Positions 1 through 8,310 are shown, counted from the first letter of the stretch. The stretch is DNA of 64,000 bases from an uncultured Raoultella sp. (GCA_900759445.1 CAAEVH010000024.1:1-64000); one strand, 5' to 3'. Numbers and translations: made by a program. The notes: generated by a model from the sequence alone, not told the origin.

Positions 1-228
1 GGTTTTTACTTTCCGGTTCCGGGAGGAAAGAGCAGATGAATGACTGTCCACTCCGTACTCGATGAAAAGAAAGCGGCTTATTGGCCAGCTTCAACTCATT
101 CAGAGAACCCTCGTCAGAAATGGCAGAGGTTTTTACTTTCCGGTTCCGGGAGGAAAGAGCAGATGAATGACTCTCCACGCCGTACTCGATGAAAAAAAAG
201 CGGCTTATCGGTCAGCTTCAATCATGCA
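1..228. repeat. Two tandem near-identical units, 127 bp period, each with a 9-codon ORF
   Basis: Units of about 94 bp begin at 1 and 128 and differ at only five positions. On the + strand each carries a strong ribosome-binding-like GGGAGGAAAG followed by an ATG (36 and 163) and a nine-codon ORF ending TGA (63-65 and 190-192), reading MNDCPLRTR and MNDSPRRTR. A hairpin follows (71-91 in unit 1); its changes between units keep a G-C/G-U pair on the + strand. Read on the - strand the same hairpins are followed by T-rich runs, so they could instead be tandem terminators downstream of yhaL. No known element is recognised. The left end may be cut by the window edge. Confidence 0.6.
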
Positions 229-264
229 AAAACGCCCATATAGCGCAATCTGCATGGGCGTTTT
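229..264 (-). terminator. Intrinsic terminator downstream of yhaL
   Basis: An 11 bp perfect stem (AAAACGCCCAT and its complement) encloses a 14 nt loop. On the - strand it is followed by a T run, 22 bases after the yhaL stop codon, so it fits termination of yhaL transcription. Confidence 0.75.
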
Positions 265-285
265 GCTATTTCTGACGGTGGCCGT

Positions 286-453
286 TCAGGCGGCGTTTTC
301 TTCGTCCTGAATCCGAATTTCGGCTTCTGAAACAATTGCTTCCAGTTCGCTTAGCATCTCTTCATAGCCAAAACTTACGGCCTGCGTTGGCTCCGTTAAC
401 AGCGGCTCGGGCGACGACACGGTTTTCTTTGCTTTCTTCTTATGCTTACTCAC
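286..453 (-). CDS. yhaL: YhaL family small protein
   Basis: This 55-residue protein starts at a GTG codon. It begins with a Lys-rich stretch (KHKKKAKK), then a Pro/Thr linker, then an acidic helix-prone C-terminus containing FGYEEMLSELEAI. This matches E. coli YhaL (about 54 residues, with NFGYEEMLSELEAIV) in length, charge pattern and position next to yhaK. A GGAG lies seven bases upstream of the GTG; the in-frame upstream region has no better start. The function is unknown in the family. Its gene is followed by an intrinsic terminator, and it may be co-transcribed with yhaK, whose stop lies 24 bp upstream. Confidence 0.8.
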   Translation of the reverse strand: MSKHKKKAKKTVSSPEPLLTEPTQAVSFGYEEMLSELEAIVSEAEIRIQDEENAA

Positions 454-477
454 TGACAGACTCCATAACTCCCGTTA

Positions 478-1179
478 TTACACCGGTAAATCTATCAGTA
501 AAGCGCGCAAAGGCGTGTCGGCAACGAGGGTAATGTTAGCTTCGTCACGAATAAATGCCCCGTCACCGCAGGTCAGGGCCTGTTTTTCTTCTTCATGGGC
601 AACGGCATGCACCGTTCCATGAATCGATTGCAGGTAAGCGCGCGGCCCGTGCAGCTGGACATCAACCTGCTCGCCTTTGGCGAGATCGAGATGGTGGATC
701 CAGACCTGCTGACGCAGCTGTAAACTGTTGTGCGCGCCGTCAGGCGAAGCGAGCAGCTGTTGCCCGCTATCCGAGATAGCCATCTTCTGCAGCAGCGGAT
801 TTTCCCGCTGCGGGCAGGCATCCAGCCACAGCTGCATCCGCGTCAGCGAACCCTCTTTACTCAAATTGTGCTCGCTATAACTCACCCCTGGTTGAGTGGA
901 TATCAGCAGCGCTTCACCGGCCTTTGCCTGCACATGGTTGCCGTCACTGTCACGATATTCCGCTTCCCCTTCCAGAATCAGGTTCAGGATATCGACTTTC
1001 GGGTAGGTACGCGGTTGAAACGACGCGCCGGGTGCCAGAACTTCCTGGTTGAGCACGCGCAAAGAGGCGTAGCCTAACAGTTTAGGGTCAAAGTAGTGTC
1101 CAAAGGAAAAGGTGTAGCGGGCCTGCAGCCAGCCGAAATCTGCTTGTCCGCATTGTTTGGCTGTTCGGGTAGTAATCAT
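478..1179 (-). CDS. yhaK: Pirin-like bicupin YhaK
   Basis: The 233-residue length equals that of E. coli YhaK, a cytosolic pirin-family bicupin reported to respond to redox state. The N-terminal cupin (about residues 20-110) carries the family block FSFGHYFDP and the strand segment ILNLILEGEAEYRD. The C-terminal half holds the second barrel with LHGPRAYLQSIHG and ends ALLIDLPV. The typical pirin metal site (HPHRG-type) is replaced here by FQPRTYPKV, so classical iron coordination is doubtful. It is divergent from the LysR gene yhaJ with 104 bp between them, which makes YhaJ a plausible regulator (inference). Confidence 0.9.
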   Translation of the reverse strand: MITTRTAKQCGQADFGWLQARYTFSFGHYFDPKLLGYASLRVLNQEVLAPGASFQPRTYPKVDILNLILEGEAEYRDSDGNHVQAKAGEALLISTQPGVSYSEHNLSKEGSLTRMQLWLDACPQRENPLLQKMAISDSGQQLLASPDGAHNSLQLRQQVWIHHLDLAKGEQVDVQLHGPRAYLQSIHGTVHAVAHEEEKQALTCGDGAFIRDEANITLVADTPLRALLIDLPV

Positions 1180-1283
1180 TTTCTTGACCTCTCTTTACAC
1201 TAAATCAATGGTAAAGGTATGGACGCTGTATTGTTAGCCAGATATTCTGCCCGGTATATTCAAATTTCCTGAATGAGAGTGCT

Positions 1284-2180
1284 ATGGCCAAAGAGAGAGC
1301 ATTAACGCTGGAAGCGTTACGCGTAATGGACGCTATCGACAGGCGTGGGAGCTTTGCTGCTGCGGCCGACGAACTCGGACGGGTGCCCTCAGCCCTCAGC
1401 TACACCATGCAAAAGCTGGAAGAGGAGCTGGATGTGGTGCTGTTTGACCGCTCAGGTCATCGGACAAAATTCACCAACGTTGGGCGGATGCTGCTGGAAC
1501 GCGGGCGCGTGCTGCTGGAAGCGGCCGATAAGCTCACCACCGATGCCGAAGCGCTTTCGCGCGGCTGGGAAACGCATCTGACCATCGTGACCGAAGCCCT
1601 GGTACCGACCCAGGACTTCTTTCCGCTGATTGAGAAGCTGGCGACCAAATCGAATACCCAGCTGTCGGTGCTTACCGAAGTGCTGGCCGGCGCGTGGGAA
1701 CGGCTGGAACAGGGACGTGCGGATATCGTTGTCGCCCCTGATATGCATTTTCGTTCCTCATCGGAGATCAACTCCCGCAAACTCTATTCGGTGCTGAACG
1801 TCTATGTCGCTGCGCCGGATCACCCTATTCACCAGGAGCCGGAGCCGCTTTCCGAGGTGACGCGGGTAAAATATCGCGGCGTGGCGGTGGCAGATACCGC
1901 CCGTGAGCGTCCGGTTCTGACGGTGCAACTGCTCGACAAACAGCCGCGCTTAACGGTCAGTACCATTGAGGATAAACGTCAGGCTCTGCTGGCGGGACTG
2001 GGGGTGGCGACGATGCCCTATCCGCTGGTCGAGAAAGACATTGCCGAAGGGCGCTTACGGGTTGTCAGCCCGGAATATACCAATGAAATCGACATCATTA
2101 TGGCGTGGCGCCGCGACAGTATGGGCGAAGCGAAATCATGGTGTCTGCGCGAGATCCCTAAGCTGTTTGCCGGGAAGTAA
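1284..2180 (+). CDS. yhaJ: LysR-type transcriptional regulator YhaJ
   Basis: The 298-residue protein has an N-terminal winged helix-turn-helix (residues 5-64, with AAAADELGRVPSALSYTMQKLEEEL) and a LysR substrate-binding domain to the end. It matches E. coli YhaJ in length and place. In E. coli, YhaJ is known for sensing 2,4-dinitrotoluene metabolites and activating yqjF, which lies 2 kb away in this window, so regulator and target are neighbours. The start has a GAGAG box upstream and fits the family. It is divergent from yhaK; a role in control of yhaK is inferred from LysR gene habits, not shown. Confidence 0.93.
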   Translation: MAKERALTLEALRVMDAIDRRGSFAAAADELGRVPSALSYTMQKLEEELDVVLFDRSGHRTKFTNVGRMLLERGRVLLEAADKLTTDAEALSRGWETHLTIVTEALVPTQDFFPLIEKLATKSNTQLSVLTEVLAGAWERLEQGRADIVVAPDMHFRSSSEINSRKLYSVLNVYVAAPDHPIHQEPEPLSEVTRVKYRGVAVADTARERPVLTVQLLDKQPRLTVSTIEDKRQALLAGLGVATMPYPLVEKDIAEGRLRVVSPEYTNEIDIIMAWRRDSMGEAKSWCLREIPKLFAGK

Positions 2181-2218
2181 ATCCGCTATGCGCTCCTTCC
2201 GAGGGAGGAGCGCATCAT

Positions 2219-2587
2219 TCACGATGACAGGGGTTTGGGATCCGGCCCGAAACGGTTGTTTCCAGGCGTGCCGTTCTGGCAATTGAAGAGCAGAATGATC
2301 AGCCAGCCAATCACCGGAATCAGCATCAGCAACAGCCACCACGCCGAGCGATCCGTATCGTGTAAACGGCGAAACTGCACCGCCCACCACGGTAAAAAGA
2401 CCAACACGCCATAAATCGTCGTCAGGATGCCTTCACCTCCTGCGCGCTGCCATCCCAGCATTTTATCGATGATGCTCAATACGCCGGTCAGGATGATGTT
2501 GACCAGAATAAACATCCAGTACTCTTTACGGCGTGCGCGGCCGCCAAATCCAATATAGTTTCTCAGTACCTTTAAATACCAGTCCAT
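2219..2587 (-). CDS. yhaH: DUF805 inner membrane protein YhaH
   Basis: The protein is 122 residues from the ATG at 2587, which has GAGGCG six bases upstream; an upstream start at 2611 would add eight residues unlike the family. The DUF805 signature is clear: MDWYLKVLRNYIGFGGRARR at the N-terminus, about three membrane segments, and the cytosolic motif QFRRLHDTDRSAWWLL. It ends in an NGTPGNNRFGPDP tail typical of the family. The family is of unknown function. It faces yhaJ tail to tail with only 38 bp between. Confidence 0.9.
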   Translation of the reverse strand: MDWYLKVLRNYIGFGGRARRKEYWMFILVNIILTGVLSIIDKMLGWQRAGGEGILTTIYGVLVFLPWWAVQFRRLHDTDRSAWWLLLMLIPVIGWLIILLFNCQNGTPGNNRFGPDPKPLSS

Positions 2588-2714
2588 TTTTACGCCTCGA
2601 TTAACGGTCAATCACTTGTTTTTAAAGCGATCGTAATAAGAATAGACGCGAATAGCAGACGGGTAAATATGCCGGATCTGAAAATATCGGGCGCCGGGAA
2701 TGGCGCCCGGCAGG

Positions 2715-3701
2715 TTAGCGGAACAGAAGGTCCCGGCCGTGCGGCTCGCTGAGATCCTGATGAGGTCCGACGGAAATAATCCCGGTTGGGTTAATCGTTT
2801 TATGGCTGCGATAGTAGTGGTTGCGGATGTGGGCAAAATTCACCGTCTCCGCAATACCCGGTATCTGGTAGATATCGCGCAGGAAACCATACAGATTGGG
2901 GTAATCGCTGATACGGCGTTTGTCGCACTTAAAGTGGGTTACGTAGACCGGGTCGAAACGCACGAGGGTAGTCCACAGACGAATATCGGCCTCGGTCAGC
3001 TGGCTGCCCGTCAGATAGCGATGCTGGCTCAGAATTTGCTCCAGGCGCTCCAGCGAGGTGAACACCGCATCGACCGCCTCATCATAGGCCTGCTGGCTGG
3101 TGGCGAACCCGGCTTTATAGACGCCGTTATTGACGTTGTCGTAGATCCAACCGTTAAGCGCATCGATATTTTCGCGCAGCGCAGGTGGGTAGTAATCGCC
3201 GGCGGTAGCGCCGAGGCCGTCAAAAGCCGTATTGAACATGCGGATGATTTCAGCCGACTCATTACTGACGATCGTATGCTGCTTTTTATCCCACAGAACC
3301 GGCACCGTGACGCGCCCGGTGTAGTGCGGATCGGCGTGCAGGTAGAGCTGATAGAGGAATTCATGTTGATACAGCGTATCGCCGGTCGCAGCGGGAAAAT
3401 CGTCGTCGAAAGTCCAGCCGTTTTCCAGCATCAGAGGGTGAACCACCGAGACGGAAAGAAAAGGATCCAGACCTTTGAGCTTGCGCAGGATTAACGTGCG
3501 GTGCGCCCACGGGCAGGCGAGGGATACGTACAGATGATAGCGATCTTTTTCTGCAGCAAAGCCGCCGTCGCCAGAGGGGCCCGGTGCGCCATCGGCGGTC
3601 AGCCAGTTGCGGAAGGCAGAAACAGAACGCTTGAAACGCCCTCCGGTGGATTTGGTGTCATACCAGGTATCGTGCCAGACGCCGTCGATTAATTGTCCCA
3701 T
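2715..3701 (-). CDS. yqjG: Glutathionyl-hydroquinone reductase YqjG
   Basis: This 328-residue Xi-class glutathione transferase reduces glutathionyl-hydroquinones with glutathione in the cytosol. The catalytic cysteine is Cys63 in the motif ACPWAHRTLILRKLKGL, followed by the thioredoxin-like fold with VPVLWDKK and NESAEIIRMFN, and the all-helical C-terminal domain with YLTGSQLTEADIRLWTTLVRFDPVY. Length and active site equal those of E. coli YqjG. It is downstream of the DoxX gene yqjF (77 bp gap), a pairing seen across enterobacteria and consistent with quinone or redox detoxification. Confidence 0.95.
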   Translation of the reverse strand: MGQLIDGVWHDTWYDTKSTGGRFKRSVSAFRNWLTADGAPGPSGDGGFAAEKDRYHLYVSLACPWAHRTLILRKLKGLDPFLSVSVVHPLMLENGWTFDDDFPAATGDTLYQHEFLYQLYLHADPHYTGRVTVPVLWDKKQHTIVSNESAEIIRMFNTAFDGLGATAGDYYPPALRENIDALNGWIYDNVNNGVYKAGFATSQQAYDEAVDAVFTSLERLEQILSQHRYLTGSQLTEADIRLWTTLVRFDPVYVTHFKCDKRRISDYPNLYGFLRDIYQIPGIAETVNFAHIRNHYYRSHKTINPTGIISVGPHQDLSEPHGRDLLFR

Positions 3702-3778
3702 TTTTTCCTCCTTCAGACTTCAGATAGCAAAAGCGAGGAGATGTCTCCTCGCTTTGTTGTTCACTCAGTATAGTGTGC

Positions 3779-4171
3779 TTACCACTTTTTATTCAGCACG
3801 CGGTCGATGCTGAATGCGCCCGGACCGGTGATGGCCAGCAGCAGGAAACCGCCTGCGATGGTCAGGTTTTTCATGAACATCAGCGAGTTCACGCCTTCAG
3901 CAAAGTTGCTGTGGAACAGGAACGCGGTCAGCAGGGTGAAGCCTGCGGTGAACAGCGCGGTGGTACGTGTCAGGAAACCGAACAGAATCGCCAGACCGCC
4001 GCCGAACTCCAGCAGGATGGTTAACGGCAGTAATGCGCCCGGTACGCCCATGGCTTCCATATATTGTTGAGTACCCGCATAACCGGTGATTTTTCCCCAA
4101 CCTGCAGTGATAAACAGGATTGGCATCAGAATGCGTGCTACCAGTACACCAACATCTTCTAATTTTTTCAT
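3779..4171 (-). CDS. yqjF: DoxX family membrane protein YqjF
   Basis: The 130-residue protein has four predicted membrane segments and the DoxX family pattern ARILMPILFITAGWGKITGYAGT, PLTILLEFGGGLAILFGF and LMFMKNLTIAGGFLLLA. E. coli YqjF is the same length and is best known as the dinitrotoluene-inducible gene controlled by YhaJ, which is encoded nearby at 1284-2180. The biochemical role is unproven; the neighbour yqjG suggests quinone or thiol chemistry. The 311 bp upstream gap is its likely promoter region. Confidence 0.92.
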   Translation of the reverse strand: MKKLEDVGVLVARILMPILFITAGWGKITGYAGTQQYMEAMGVPGALLPLTILLEFGGGLAILFGFLTRTTALFTAGFTLLTAFLFHSNFAEGVNSLMFMKNLTIAGGFLLLAITGPGAFSIDRVLNKKW

Positions 4172-4482
4172 TTCTTACTCCAGAAAACCCAAAGGGCGGC
4201 GATTTTGTTTTTTGGTGCAATCCTGCGTAGTTACGCGGGGTTGCTGTCGATGGAGAGAATATTAGCGAGGCGCGAAAGGAATTGTTAGCAAGGAAAACTG
4301 TAGATCTTCATCAAAGATTCTGAGTGATCGCGATCAGTAAACGCGACGTGAGGAGGGCGACGAGCAGGGATGAACACCGTCGTCACCTGCTGGAGTGGTG
4401 ACCAAGAGCAGCACCAGTCACGAGGCGTTGACGCCCCGGAACAAGGAAAACAGGGATGATGGACGTGTGCTGGGCAGGGCGT
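4172..4482. other. Intergenic region upstream of yqjF, no gene seen
   Basis: This 311 bp stretch lies between yqjF (reading away on the - strand) and the end of yqjK. It must hold the yqjF promoter, where a YhaJ site would be expected from E. coli knowledge. I find no convincing coding frame or clear hairpin terminator by eye. Confidence 0.4.
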
Positions 4483-4779
4483 TTAGAAGGATGATGTCTG
4501 GCGCAGCAGGCGTTTTGCCATGCGCCATGCGCTCCAGAGACCGAAGCCGCGTTTAGTCCAGCGCAGTAAGAAGCGCGGGTGGCGAACGGACCATACTGCC
4601 ATGATACCGCTGCCGACCATTGCCCAGGAGCGAAGGTGCTGGAGGGTCTGCCAGCCGCGGTCGAACGGGGCGGTCGCTTCGAGCCAGTCGCGACGGCTGG
4701 CGATTAAATCCAGCCGCTGCTGTTGGATCTGGCGCAACAGCAGCGTTTTCTGCTGCTCGCGTTGCTGTTTGCTGCTCAT
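4483..4779 (-). CDS. yqjK: YqjK-like family protein
   Basis: This 98-residue protein opens with a Gln/Arg-rich helix (SSKQQREQQKTLLLRQIQQQRLDL) and has one membrane-prone stretch around WAMVGSGIMAVWSVRHPRFLL. It matches E. coli YqjK (about 99 residues), a protein of unknown function. Its ATG overlaps the yqjE stop codon as ATGA, so it is translationally coupled as the last gene of yqjC/D/E/K. Confidence 0.9.
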   Translation of the reverse strand: MSSKQQREQQKTLLLRQIQQQRLDLIASRRDWLEATAPFDRGWQTLQHLRSWAMVGSGIMAVWSVRHPRFLLRWTKRGFGLWSAWRMAKRLLRQTSSF

Positions 4780-5174
4780 AGGCGTTCGTCCTCCAGCAGA
4801 GCGCGGTCTTCAGCCAGCTCTTTGCGCGTCAAGCGCAGGAAAGTCGAACGGCGGGCTTTACGCAGCGTCCAGATACCGCCGATTAACGAGCTGAGGAGCA
4901 GCACAGCGGTGGTCGCAATCATCACGTACAGCCGATACTGGGGATCGATGGCCCAGATAATCAGAACCAGCAGGCTCATCAGGCCAAAGGCGGCAAACAG
5001 CAGCGTCAGCCCCAGCATCAAAAATAGCTGGAAGAGGTTCGCCTTCTCTTCCTCCAGCTCCACGACCACCAGGCGCAGGCGCGTTTCCACCATTTCAACC
5101 AGCAGCGTAATGATCCGCTGGCCGATCCCGAAAACGCTCTTGCCCGGCCCCTGCGTGTGTTGAGAATCCGCCAT
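4776..5174 (-). CDS. yqjE: Phage holin superfamily-like membrane protein YqjE
   Basis: The protein is 132 residues from the ATG at 5174; a start further upstream would lie inside yqjD and lacks family support. It has an amphipathic N-terminal part (QRIITLLVEMVETRLRLVVVELEEEKANLF) and two strong membrane segments (LFLMLGLTLLFAAFGLMSLLVLIIWA and a second at LYVMIATTAVLLLSSLIGGIW). This is the YqjE family, in E. coli an inner membrane protein next to the ribosome-associated YqjD. The reading frame starts two bases after the yqjD stop and overlaps yqjK. Confidence 0.92.
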   Translation of the reverse strand: MADSQHTQGPGKSVFGIGQRIITLLVEMVETRLRLVVVELEEEKANLFQLFLMLGLTLLFAAFGLMSLLVLIIWAIDPQYRLYVMIATTAVLLLSSLIGGIWTLRKARRSTFLRLTRKELAEDRALLEDERL

Positions 5175-5176
5175 AA

Positions 5177-5482
5177 TTAACGACGCGTCAGCAGGACACC
5201 CAGCACCAGCCCGACGGCTGCGCCAATACCTACACCGGTCCACGGATTTTCGCGGACGTACTCGTCGGCGCGGGCGGCAGTTTCACGCGTTTGTCTGACG
5301 ATGGCATCGCTGGTTTCACCCAGCCGGACGCGGCTCTCTTTCAGTGCGCTCTCTGCTTTGCTACGCAGTTTGCCAATTTCTTCTTTTGACTTATCCGTGG
5401 AGGAGTTAAGCACTTCTTCCAGGGTATCAGCCAGAGTCTTCAGTTCTGCACGCAGATCGTCTGCAACGTTGTCTTTAGGCAT
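5177..5482 (-). CDS. yqjD: ElaB/YqjD/DUF883 membrane-anchored ribosome-associated protein
   Basis: This 101-residue protein has a long coiled-coil-prone region (DDLRAELKTLADTLEEVLN to SDAIVRQTRE) and a C-terminal membrane anchor beginning YVRENPWTGVGIGAAVGLV and ending LLTRR. E. coli YqjD is an RpoS-dependent inner membrane protein that binds 70S and 100S ribosomes in stationary phase. The DENPW/RENPW plus glycine-rich anchor is the DUF883 hallmark. It is followed directly by yqjE. Confidence 0.95.
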   Translation of the reverse strand: MPKDNVADDLRAELKTLADTLEEVLNSSTDKSKEEIGKLRSKAESALKESRVRLGETSDAIVRQTRETAARADEYVRENPWTGVGIGAAVGLVLGVLLTRR

Positions 5483-5523
5483 CTTTCTCTCCTGTAGAGT
5501 GGGTCCATGTAAAGTGTGGCTTA

Positions 5524-5892
5524 TCAGTAATCACGCGACTCAAGCGTTTTCAGCTCGTGCTGCGCTTCATCAAGCTTGCGTTGGCGCTTGCTGATTTTAT
5601 CGGCATCGCCTTTCTGCTCAGCTTCCTTCAAATCGCGCTGACGCTCGGTAATTTCCTCGCGTTGTTTCGCGATTTTTTGCTGATGTTCGGCTTTGAGCTT
5701 ACCGTCGCTGCAGTTCGCTCTGACTTCACGAAGCGCTTTGTTCAAACCATCAATCCGGTTCTGGTTGTGATGTTTTTCGGCATAGCTAATCTCCCGCTGG
5801 ATATCCTGCTCTTTTTCCTGACAGGGGGAGATGGCAAAGGCGCTGGAGCTCAGCGAAGTCAAAACCAGAATCAAAGCGATGCGGTATTTCAT
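5524..5892 (-). CDS. yqjC: DUF1090 periplasmic protein YqjC
   Basis: The 122-residue protein has a Sec signal peptide (MKYRIALILVLTSLSSSAFA, cleavage likely after A20) and a mature part rich in charged heptads (QQKIAKQREEITERQRDLKEAEQKGD), as in the DUF1090 family. Two conserved cysteines occur (SPCQEKEQDI and ANCSDGKLK). E. coli YqjC has the same length and is reported as acid/stress linked; the function is not established. It heads the yqjCDEK cluster 42 bp before yqjD. Confidence 0.92.
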   Translation of the reverse strand: MKYRIALILVLTSLSSSAFAISPCQEKEQDIQREISYAEKHHNQNRIDGLNKALREVRANCSDGKLKAEHQQKIAKQREEITERQRDLKEAEQKGDADKISKRQRKLDEAQHELKTLESRDY

Positions 5893-6042
5893 GGATGCTA
5901 CCTTCCATTGTGTGAGGGCATACCCGGGAGATATGCCCGATCCAGTCGATAAACGTCAGCCCGGTGGCTCCCGCAGTCTTAAGCATAGTCAGGAAAACGG
6001 GAAACCACCAAACTGCGTGAAAATATTCAGAATTTTGGCTAC

Positions 6043-6426
6043 TTATCCCAATCTGTGTGGGGTATCGCGCAGACGGGAGAGCCATGCTGTCGGGGTATTC
6101 TCTTCCTCCAGCAAAGCAATAATATAACCATGCGGCAGGGCGCGGCCCAGCACTTCTTTCGCGGCAATACCCTGGGCGCTGGAATCAAATTTGATCAGCA
6201 GGCCGTCTTTTTGCGGGGTGATACTTTTAAAACGAATGCCGTTTGCGTCGAGATGATGCCAGACGGAAAAACCGTCGGGCATGCCAACGCCCTGAGAGAC
6301 AGGATGAATAGTCAGGGTTGATTCCTGTTGCTGCACCGCCAGCCATAGCCAGAACAGCGCGCACAAAAAAACAGAACCGCCCAGCAGCCAGCTAATCCGG
6401 CGTCGGGAGAGGCTTTTTATGGCCAT
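6043..6426 (-). CDS. mzrA: EnvZ/OmpR modulator MzrA
   Basis: The protein is 127 residues from the ATG at 6426, preceded by GGAGC that is part of the yqjA end; this equals the E. coli length, while an upstream start at 6459 would run into yqjA. It has one N-terminal membrane segment (ISWLLGGSVFLCALFWLWLAV) and a periplasmic part with MPDGFSVWHHLDANGI and LPHGYIIALLEE. E. coli MzrA binds the sensor EnvZ and links the Cpx and EnvZ/OmpR systems. It is the second gene of the yqjA-mzrA pair and starts two bases after the yqjA stop. Confidence 0.93.
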   Translation of the reverse strand: MAIKSLSRRRISWLLGGSVFLCALFWLWLAVQQQESTLTIHPVSQGVGMPDGFSVWHHLDANGIRFKSITPQKDGLLIKFDSSAQGIAAKEVLGRALPHGYIIALLEEENTPTAWLSRLRDTPHRLG

Positions 6427-6428
6427 TA

Positions 6429-7091
6429 TCAGCTCCGGCTTCTGTATTTTTTCTTCCACAGGACAACTAACGAGCCGATTAAGCCAAACACCAGCAGCAC
6501 AACCGGCAGCAGCATCAGGCAGGACATCAGCTGATCCTCATATTTGAGGAATACCGGGGTTTTACCCAGCAGGTAACCGAGGGTGGTCAGAATCAGAACC
6601 CACAGCAGGCCGCTCATCCAGTTAAAGAACTGGAAGCGGGCATTGTTCAGACCCGAAAGTCCGGCAATGGTCGGCAGCAGCGTACGAACGAAGGCAATAA
6701 AGCGGCCCATCAACAAGGCGGAGAGCCCGTGCTTATGAAACAGGTGGTGTGCGCGCTGGTGGTAGTGGGAGGGCAAATGTGAAAGCCAGTTTTGCACAAT
6801 CCGCGTATTACCGAGCCAGCGGCCCTGAATGTAGCTGAGCCAACAACCCAGGCTGGCTGCCGTCGTCAGCAGAAGCAGGGTTTCCGGAAAACCCATTGCA
6901 CCTTTGGCTATCAGAACGCCGACCAGCACCAGCAGGCTGTCGCCGGGTAAAAAGGCGGCGGGAAGCAGGCCGTTTTCAAGGAACAAAATCATAAATAAGA
7001 CAAAATAAAGCATGCCAATCATGGAGGGATTCGCGAGGGTCTCGTAATCCTGGCTCCATAAAGCATTCAACAATTGGGTTAATAGTTCCAT
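6429..7091 (-). CDS. yqjA: DedA family membrane protein YqjA
   Basis: This 220-residue DedA protein matches E. coli YqjA in length. Visible family motifs are [38 protein letters not shown] (the conserved F/GRFIPxxR-type motif) and several membrane segments. DedA proteins are linked to proton-dependent transport or lipid carrier flipping; E. coli YqjA supports alkaline pH growth and resistance to cationic compounds, redundantly with YghB. It is co-transcribed with mzrA, in E. coli under CpxR control; I did not see a convincing CpxR direct repeat upstream. Confidence 0.94.
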   Translation of the reverse strand: MELLTQLLNALWSQDYETLANPSMIGMLYFVLFMILFLENGLLPAAFLPGDSLLVLVGVLIAKGAMGFPETLLLLTTAASLGCWLSYIQGRWLGNTRIVQNWLSHLPSHYHQRAHHLFHKHGLSALLMGRFIAFVRTLLPTIAGLSGLNNARFQFFNWMSGLLWVLILTTLGYLLGKTPVFLKYEDQLMSCLMLLPVVLLVFGLIGSLVVLWKKKYRSRS

Positions 7092-7427
7092 TCACGATTC
7101 CTGGTACATCGGTTAACGGTATGTCTGAACGCAGTGTGTATTGCGACATAGATTCTTATGAGATTATGGTCGCTGTTGGTGCGTTCTGAACGGTTCCCTG
7201 TTAAAAGTGAAATCAATGCAAGCCCACTTCAGAACGTCAAAATGCATCTAATTGTAACAAAAGCACTGAGTTTACGTCAGAAAAATTGCAGTCAGTTGCT
7301 CGTTGATTTTGCTGATTGCAGTGGCGGGTGGCGAGTCTCTTTACACAGGCTGACACTATATATGTTTGCTTACCCAGGCGGGTTTGCGGGCAGGCGCTGA
7401 TAGCCTGCCTGAAAGGAAGATAACCGC
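7092..7427. other. Intergenic region between exuR end and yqjA start
   Basis: This 336 bp AT-richer stretch holds the 3' flank of exuR and the yqjA promoter (both genes read on the - strand). A 7 bp stem GGCAGGC/GCCTGCC at 7389-7409 lies just after exuR but lacks a T run on the - strand, so it is a weak terminator candidate. No gene is seen. Confidence 0.4.
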
Positions 7428-8204
7428 TTATTTTGCGCCGTTGGCGGCGGTATCGAGGTGAACGACCGGATTTTCTGCAAACAGATAGCGGTCGGCATTG
7501 AATTCAAAATCGTCGCTGGTCTCGTTGAATAACATCAGCTTAGTGTTCTCCAGATGCTGCCACATGGCCAGTTTTGCCGCGTGCGGATCTTTGCGAATCA
7601 GCGCCTTCAGAATTTGGTCATGATCGTCACACCAGTTATCCACGGTGCGCAGGTCGATATGGTCATGGAGCTTTTTCCAGTACGGGTTATGCACGCGCTG
7701 GGTCCACATTTTTTCAACAATAGCGGCTAATGCCGTATTTTGCGTCGCCAGGGCTACCTGGACGTGAAACTGGAGATCCCATTCCGAATCGCGGAAGCAT
7801 TTCTCTTTACGCGCCTTCTCCTGGATCTCCATCAGCTTCATGATGTCCTGCTTGGTCACCTGGGTGGCGGCGAACTCGGCAATATTGCTTTCAATCAGCT
7901 GACGCGCCTGCAGCAGTTCAAAGGGACCGTAGCTGGCGAACTCCAGCGTTTCATCAACCACCTGCTGATGCTTCGGATGGTTGGAGATGACGTGGATGCC
8001 AGAGCCCTTACGCACCTCCACATAGCCTTCCACTTCCAGCATAATAATGGCTTCGCGAACCACGGTGCGGCTGACGCTCTTTTCATCGGCGATAAACCGC
8101 TCTGCAGGCAGCTTATCGCCCACAAGGTAAACACCTTGTTCAATACGCGCCTTCAGCTCGGCAGCAAGCTGCTGATACAAACGACGCGGTTCTGTGATTT
8201 CCAT
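7428..8204 (-). CDS. exuR: GntR-family hexuronate regulon repressor ExuR
   Basis: This 258-residue regulator has a GntR winged helix (residues 5-70: [25 protein letters not shown], then [27 protein letters not shown]) and an FCD effector domain (about 90-235) with metal-ligand-type residues in [11 protein letters not shown] and HDQILKAL. E. coli ExuR is the same length and represses exuT, uxaCA and uxaB, with galacturonate/glucuronate as inducers. It lies downstream of exuT with its own upstream operator-like sequence at 8237-8253, consistent with autoregulation (inference). Confidence 0.95.
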   Translation of the reverse strand: MEITEPRRLYQQLAAELKARIEQGVYLVGDKLPAERFIADEKSVSRTVVREAIIMLEVEGYVEVRKGSGIHVISNHPKHQQVVDETLEFASYGPFELLQARQLIESNIAEFAATQVTKQDIMKLMEIQEKARKEKCFRDSEWDLQFHVQVALATQNTALAAIVEKMWTQRVHNPYWKKLHDHIDLRTVDNWCDDHDQILKALIRKDPHAAKLAMWQHLENTKLMLFNETSDDFEFNADRYLFAENPVVHLDTAANGAK

Positions 8205-8236
8205 ATTCGCTCCCGGAAGATGGCGACAATATTGGA

Positions 8237-8253
8237 TTTGTTATACCACTTTT
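8237..8253. promoter_or_regulatory. Candidate ExuR operator upstream of exuR
   Basis: The sequence on the - strand reads AAAAGTGGTATAACAAA, similar to two sites in the exuT-uxaC intergenic region (9861-9877, 10041-10059). The shared core is roughly TKGTATRACAA. It lies 33 bp before the exuR start codon. The assignment is by similarity between these three sites and is not tested. Confidence 0.45.
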
Positions 8254-8277
8254 ACGCGCATCTCACCACCGTCAGAC

Positions 8278-8310
8278 ATGAAAAAGCCGCCTTCGATAAG
8301 GCGGCTTTGT
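8278..8310 (-). terminator. Intrinsic terminator of exuT
   Basis: A perfect 11 bp stem AAAGCCGCCTT with a four-base loop lies 24 bp after the exuT stop and is followed on the - strand by TTTTTC. It separates exuT from exuR. Confidence 0.85.

Noticed and set aside
1..228. Possible CRISPR array from the repeated units at the left edge
   Set aside because: Only two units are present, each about 94 bp with a 33 bp gap, without short palindromic repeats or cas genes.
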